A stretch of 5,710 nucleotides of DNA from Candidatus Gastranaerophilales bacterium. GTDB lineage: Bacteria; Cyanobacteriota; Vampirovibrionia; Gastranaerophilales; Gastranaerophilaceae. The position numbers were made by a program, and so were the translations under genes. The notes beneath the pieces were generated by a model. The model worked only from the letters and a program-made list of their open reading frames with translations, had not been told where the DNA came from and did not search any database. Each line of letters opens with the position of its first letter. Position 1 is the first letter of the stretch. The stretch covers positions 1 to 5,710 of the forward strand of contig JAJPXE010000077.1 in NCBI GenBank assembly GCA_021205645.1, in the 5' to 3' direction. Shown here piece by piece: positions 4,720-5,710 of the stretch.

Positions 4720-5710
4720 ATGAGTGATGCGAACAGGAAAAGTAAATTAACGATGTTGCTTATGGCATCATTAATTACAACGAATTTTGCTTTTGCGGAC
4801 AATGCATATAAGAATAATGTTGTAGATGTCAAAGTAAACAAAGAGGCAAATAATGCGGTTATGGTTACAATTTATACGGATAAACCGTATACTGAGCCTG
4901 TTGTTGTAAATAAAAAAGCGAATAATAAGTATGTAATATTGATGCCCGAGACAAAGAGTTCATTAAAATCAGCACCGTCAGTAGCAAATATGTCGGGTAC
5001 GGTAAGCAATGTTTCTGTGAATACTCAGGCTGTATCCGGAAGCAAGGGCTATACTAAGATTGTAATTACATCAGAAAAAGCAATAACTGTAGTGCCCCGC
5101 ATGCAGCAGTTGAGCACATCATCAACTCAACCGGCATCGGCTGCTGCCGTTCAAAAAGCACAGCAGGAGGCAAGAGCAAAAGCAGCTGCTCAAAAAGCTG
5201 CTGCCGATAAAGCTAAAAAAGATGCGGAGGCAAAAAAACTCGCCGAACAAAAAGCGCAGCAAGAGGCACAGGCTAAAAAGACTGCCGCTGTTAAAGCTCA
5301 AAAAAATGCCGAAGCAAAAAGACAGGCTCAACAAAAAGCACAACAGGCTGCAAAAGAAAAACAGCTTGCCGTCCAAAAAGCTGCTCAACAGACAGCACTA
5401 CCTCAAACACAAAAGACTAAACAACCTATAGAAATTTTAGAACAAGAGATTAAAACTGACAAAAATGCTAAATTTATGCAAAGTACTAATGACCCGGTTC
5501 TTAATAGAGAAATTCAGGAAAATGCTGAAAAAAATCGGCTTAAAAATGCTAAAAAGAAAAAAACGACGCTTCACGAAACAAATAATAACCGGCAATCCGT
5601 TATGGATAACATAAAAGCCGTTTTGCGTGATTACAAAAATGTTAGTTTATGGAAATTACTTTTGCTTGCAGGTGCTATAACATTCCCTGTTATTGTTATA
5701 ATTATTATTC
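4720..5710 (+). CDS. Secreted/membrane protein with AMIN-like domain, TolA-like helix and transmembrane segment (3' end outside window)
   Basis: At least 330 codons, open to the window edge. Residues 1-26 form a Sec signal peptide: basic n-region (RKSK, 6-9), hydrophobic core, and cleavage motif AFA before DNAY (after Ala26). Residues about 31-125 are beta-rich and resemble the AMIN domain of cell-wall amidases and type IV pilus secretins (VVDVKVNKE, VMVTIYTDKPY, YVILMPET), which targets proteins to the cell envelope. Residues about 143-225 are a Lys/Ala/Gln-rich probable long helix with recurring QKAQQ(E/A)A at 145, 177 and 205, similar in composition to the TolA stalk. A polar, basic stretch follows, then a hydrophobic segment (about 309-330) that should cross the membrane. 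The ATG at 4720 is the first after an in-frame stop (4705-4707) and gives a proper signal peptide, but no Shine-Dalgarno is visible. The AMIN assignment is by pattern only; the function is unknown. Confidence 0.85.
   Translation, partial: MSDANRKSKLTMLLMASLITTNFAFADNAYKNNVVDVKVNKEANNAVMVTIYTDKPYTEPVVVNKKANNKYVILMPETKSSLKSAPSVANMSGTVSNVSVNTQAVSGSKGYTKIVITSEKAITVVPRMQQLSTSSTQPASAAAVQKAQQEARAKAAAQKAAADKAKKDAEAKKLAEQKAQQEAQAKKTAAVKAQKNAEAKRQAQQKAQQAAKEKQLAVQKAAQQTALPQTQKTKQPIEILEQEIKTDKNAKFMQSTNDPVLNREIQENAEKNRLKNAKKKKTTLHETNNNRQSVMDNIKAVLRDYKNVSLWKLLLLAGAITFPVIVIIII

Noticed and set aside
4491..4841. Long minus-strand open frame, hydrophobic product of 116 codons
   Set aside because: It overlaps the signal-peptide and AMIN-like coding sequence on the other strand, has no Shine-Dalgarno at its start, and its hydrophobicity follows from AT-rich antisense. 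Only its last part may contain the EF-hand relic.
5122..5431. Open frames on both strands (Ser/Leu/Phe-rich antisense and Lys/Arg-rich shifted frame)
   Set aside because: Both are shadows of the repetitive Lys/Ala/Gln codons of the TolA-like stalk; neither has a ribosome binding site.

Overview
The window is an AT-rich bacterial chromosomal segment with compact genes, canonical Shine-Dalgarno sites and hairpins between genes. No tRNA, rRNA, CRISPR array or insertion sequence was seen. The AMIN-like secreted protein at the right end, the low GC and the small EF-hand protein would fit a non-photosynthetic cyanobacterial relative (Melainabacteria/Gastranaerophilales-like gut bacterium). That placement is an inference and has not been tested by any search.

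Layout. Positions 1-196 (+ strand) hold the end of a rightward unit: a 37-codon reading frame, possibly frameshifted at an A7 run. It converges on the leftward gene pckA (300-1904), and a hairpin at 242-274 with U-rich tails both ways can terminate both. Upstream of pckA are a leader with a hairpin and a 9-bp direct repeat, a candidate promoter, and a perfect 14-bp inverted repeat. Next comes a leftward two-gene operon (2084-3478) of related PlsC-type acyltransferases 12 bp apart, with its own promoter (TATAAT box at 3505-3510). A strong hairpin separates it from rpsO (3618-3881, ribosomal protein S15), which has one or two promoters and a short leader. A further terminator separates rpsO from a leftward 96-aa protein with one textbook EF-hand loop (4090-4380). 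A 339-bp divergent intergenic region follows. It may contain a decayed copy of the EF-hand gene, and it carries a promoter almost touching the start of a rightward gene. That gene (4720 to beyond 5710) encodes a signal peptide, an AMIN-like beta domain, a Lys/Ala/Gln-rich TolA-like helix and a transmembrane segment.

How the genes relate. Most are housekeeping: PEP carboxykinase links oxaloacetate and PEP, the two acyltransferases would serve membrane phospholipid acylation, and S15 is a 30S subunit protein. They appear to be independent transcription units rather than one pathway. The least ordinary part is 4090-5710: the EF-hand protein, its possible relic, and the AMIN/TolA-like envelope protein. 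I saw no clear multi-gene novel system. The most checkable leads are the envelope protein, the EF-hand family and the frameshift candidate at the left edge.
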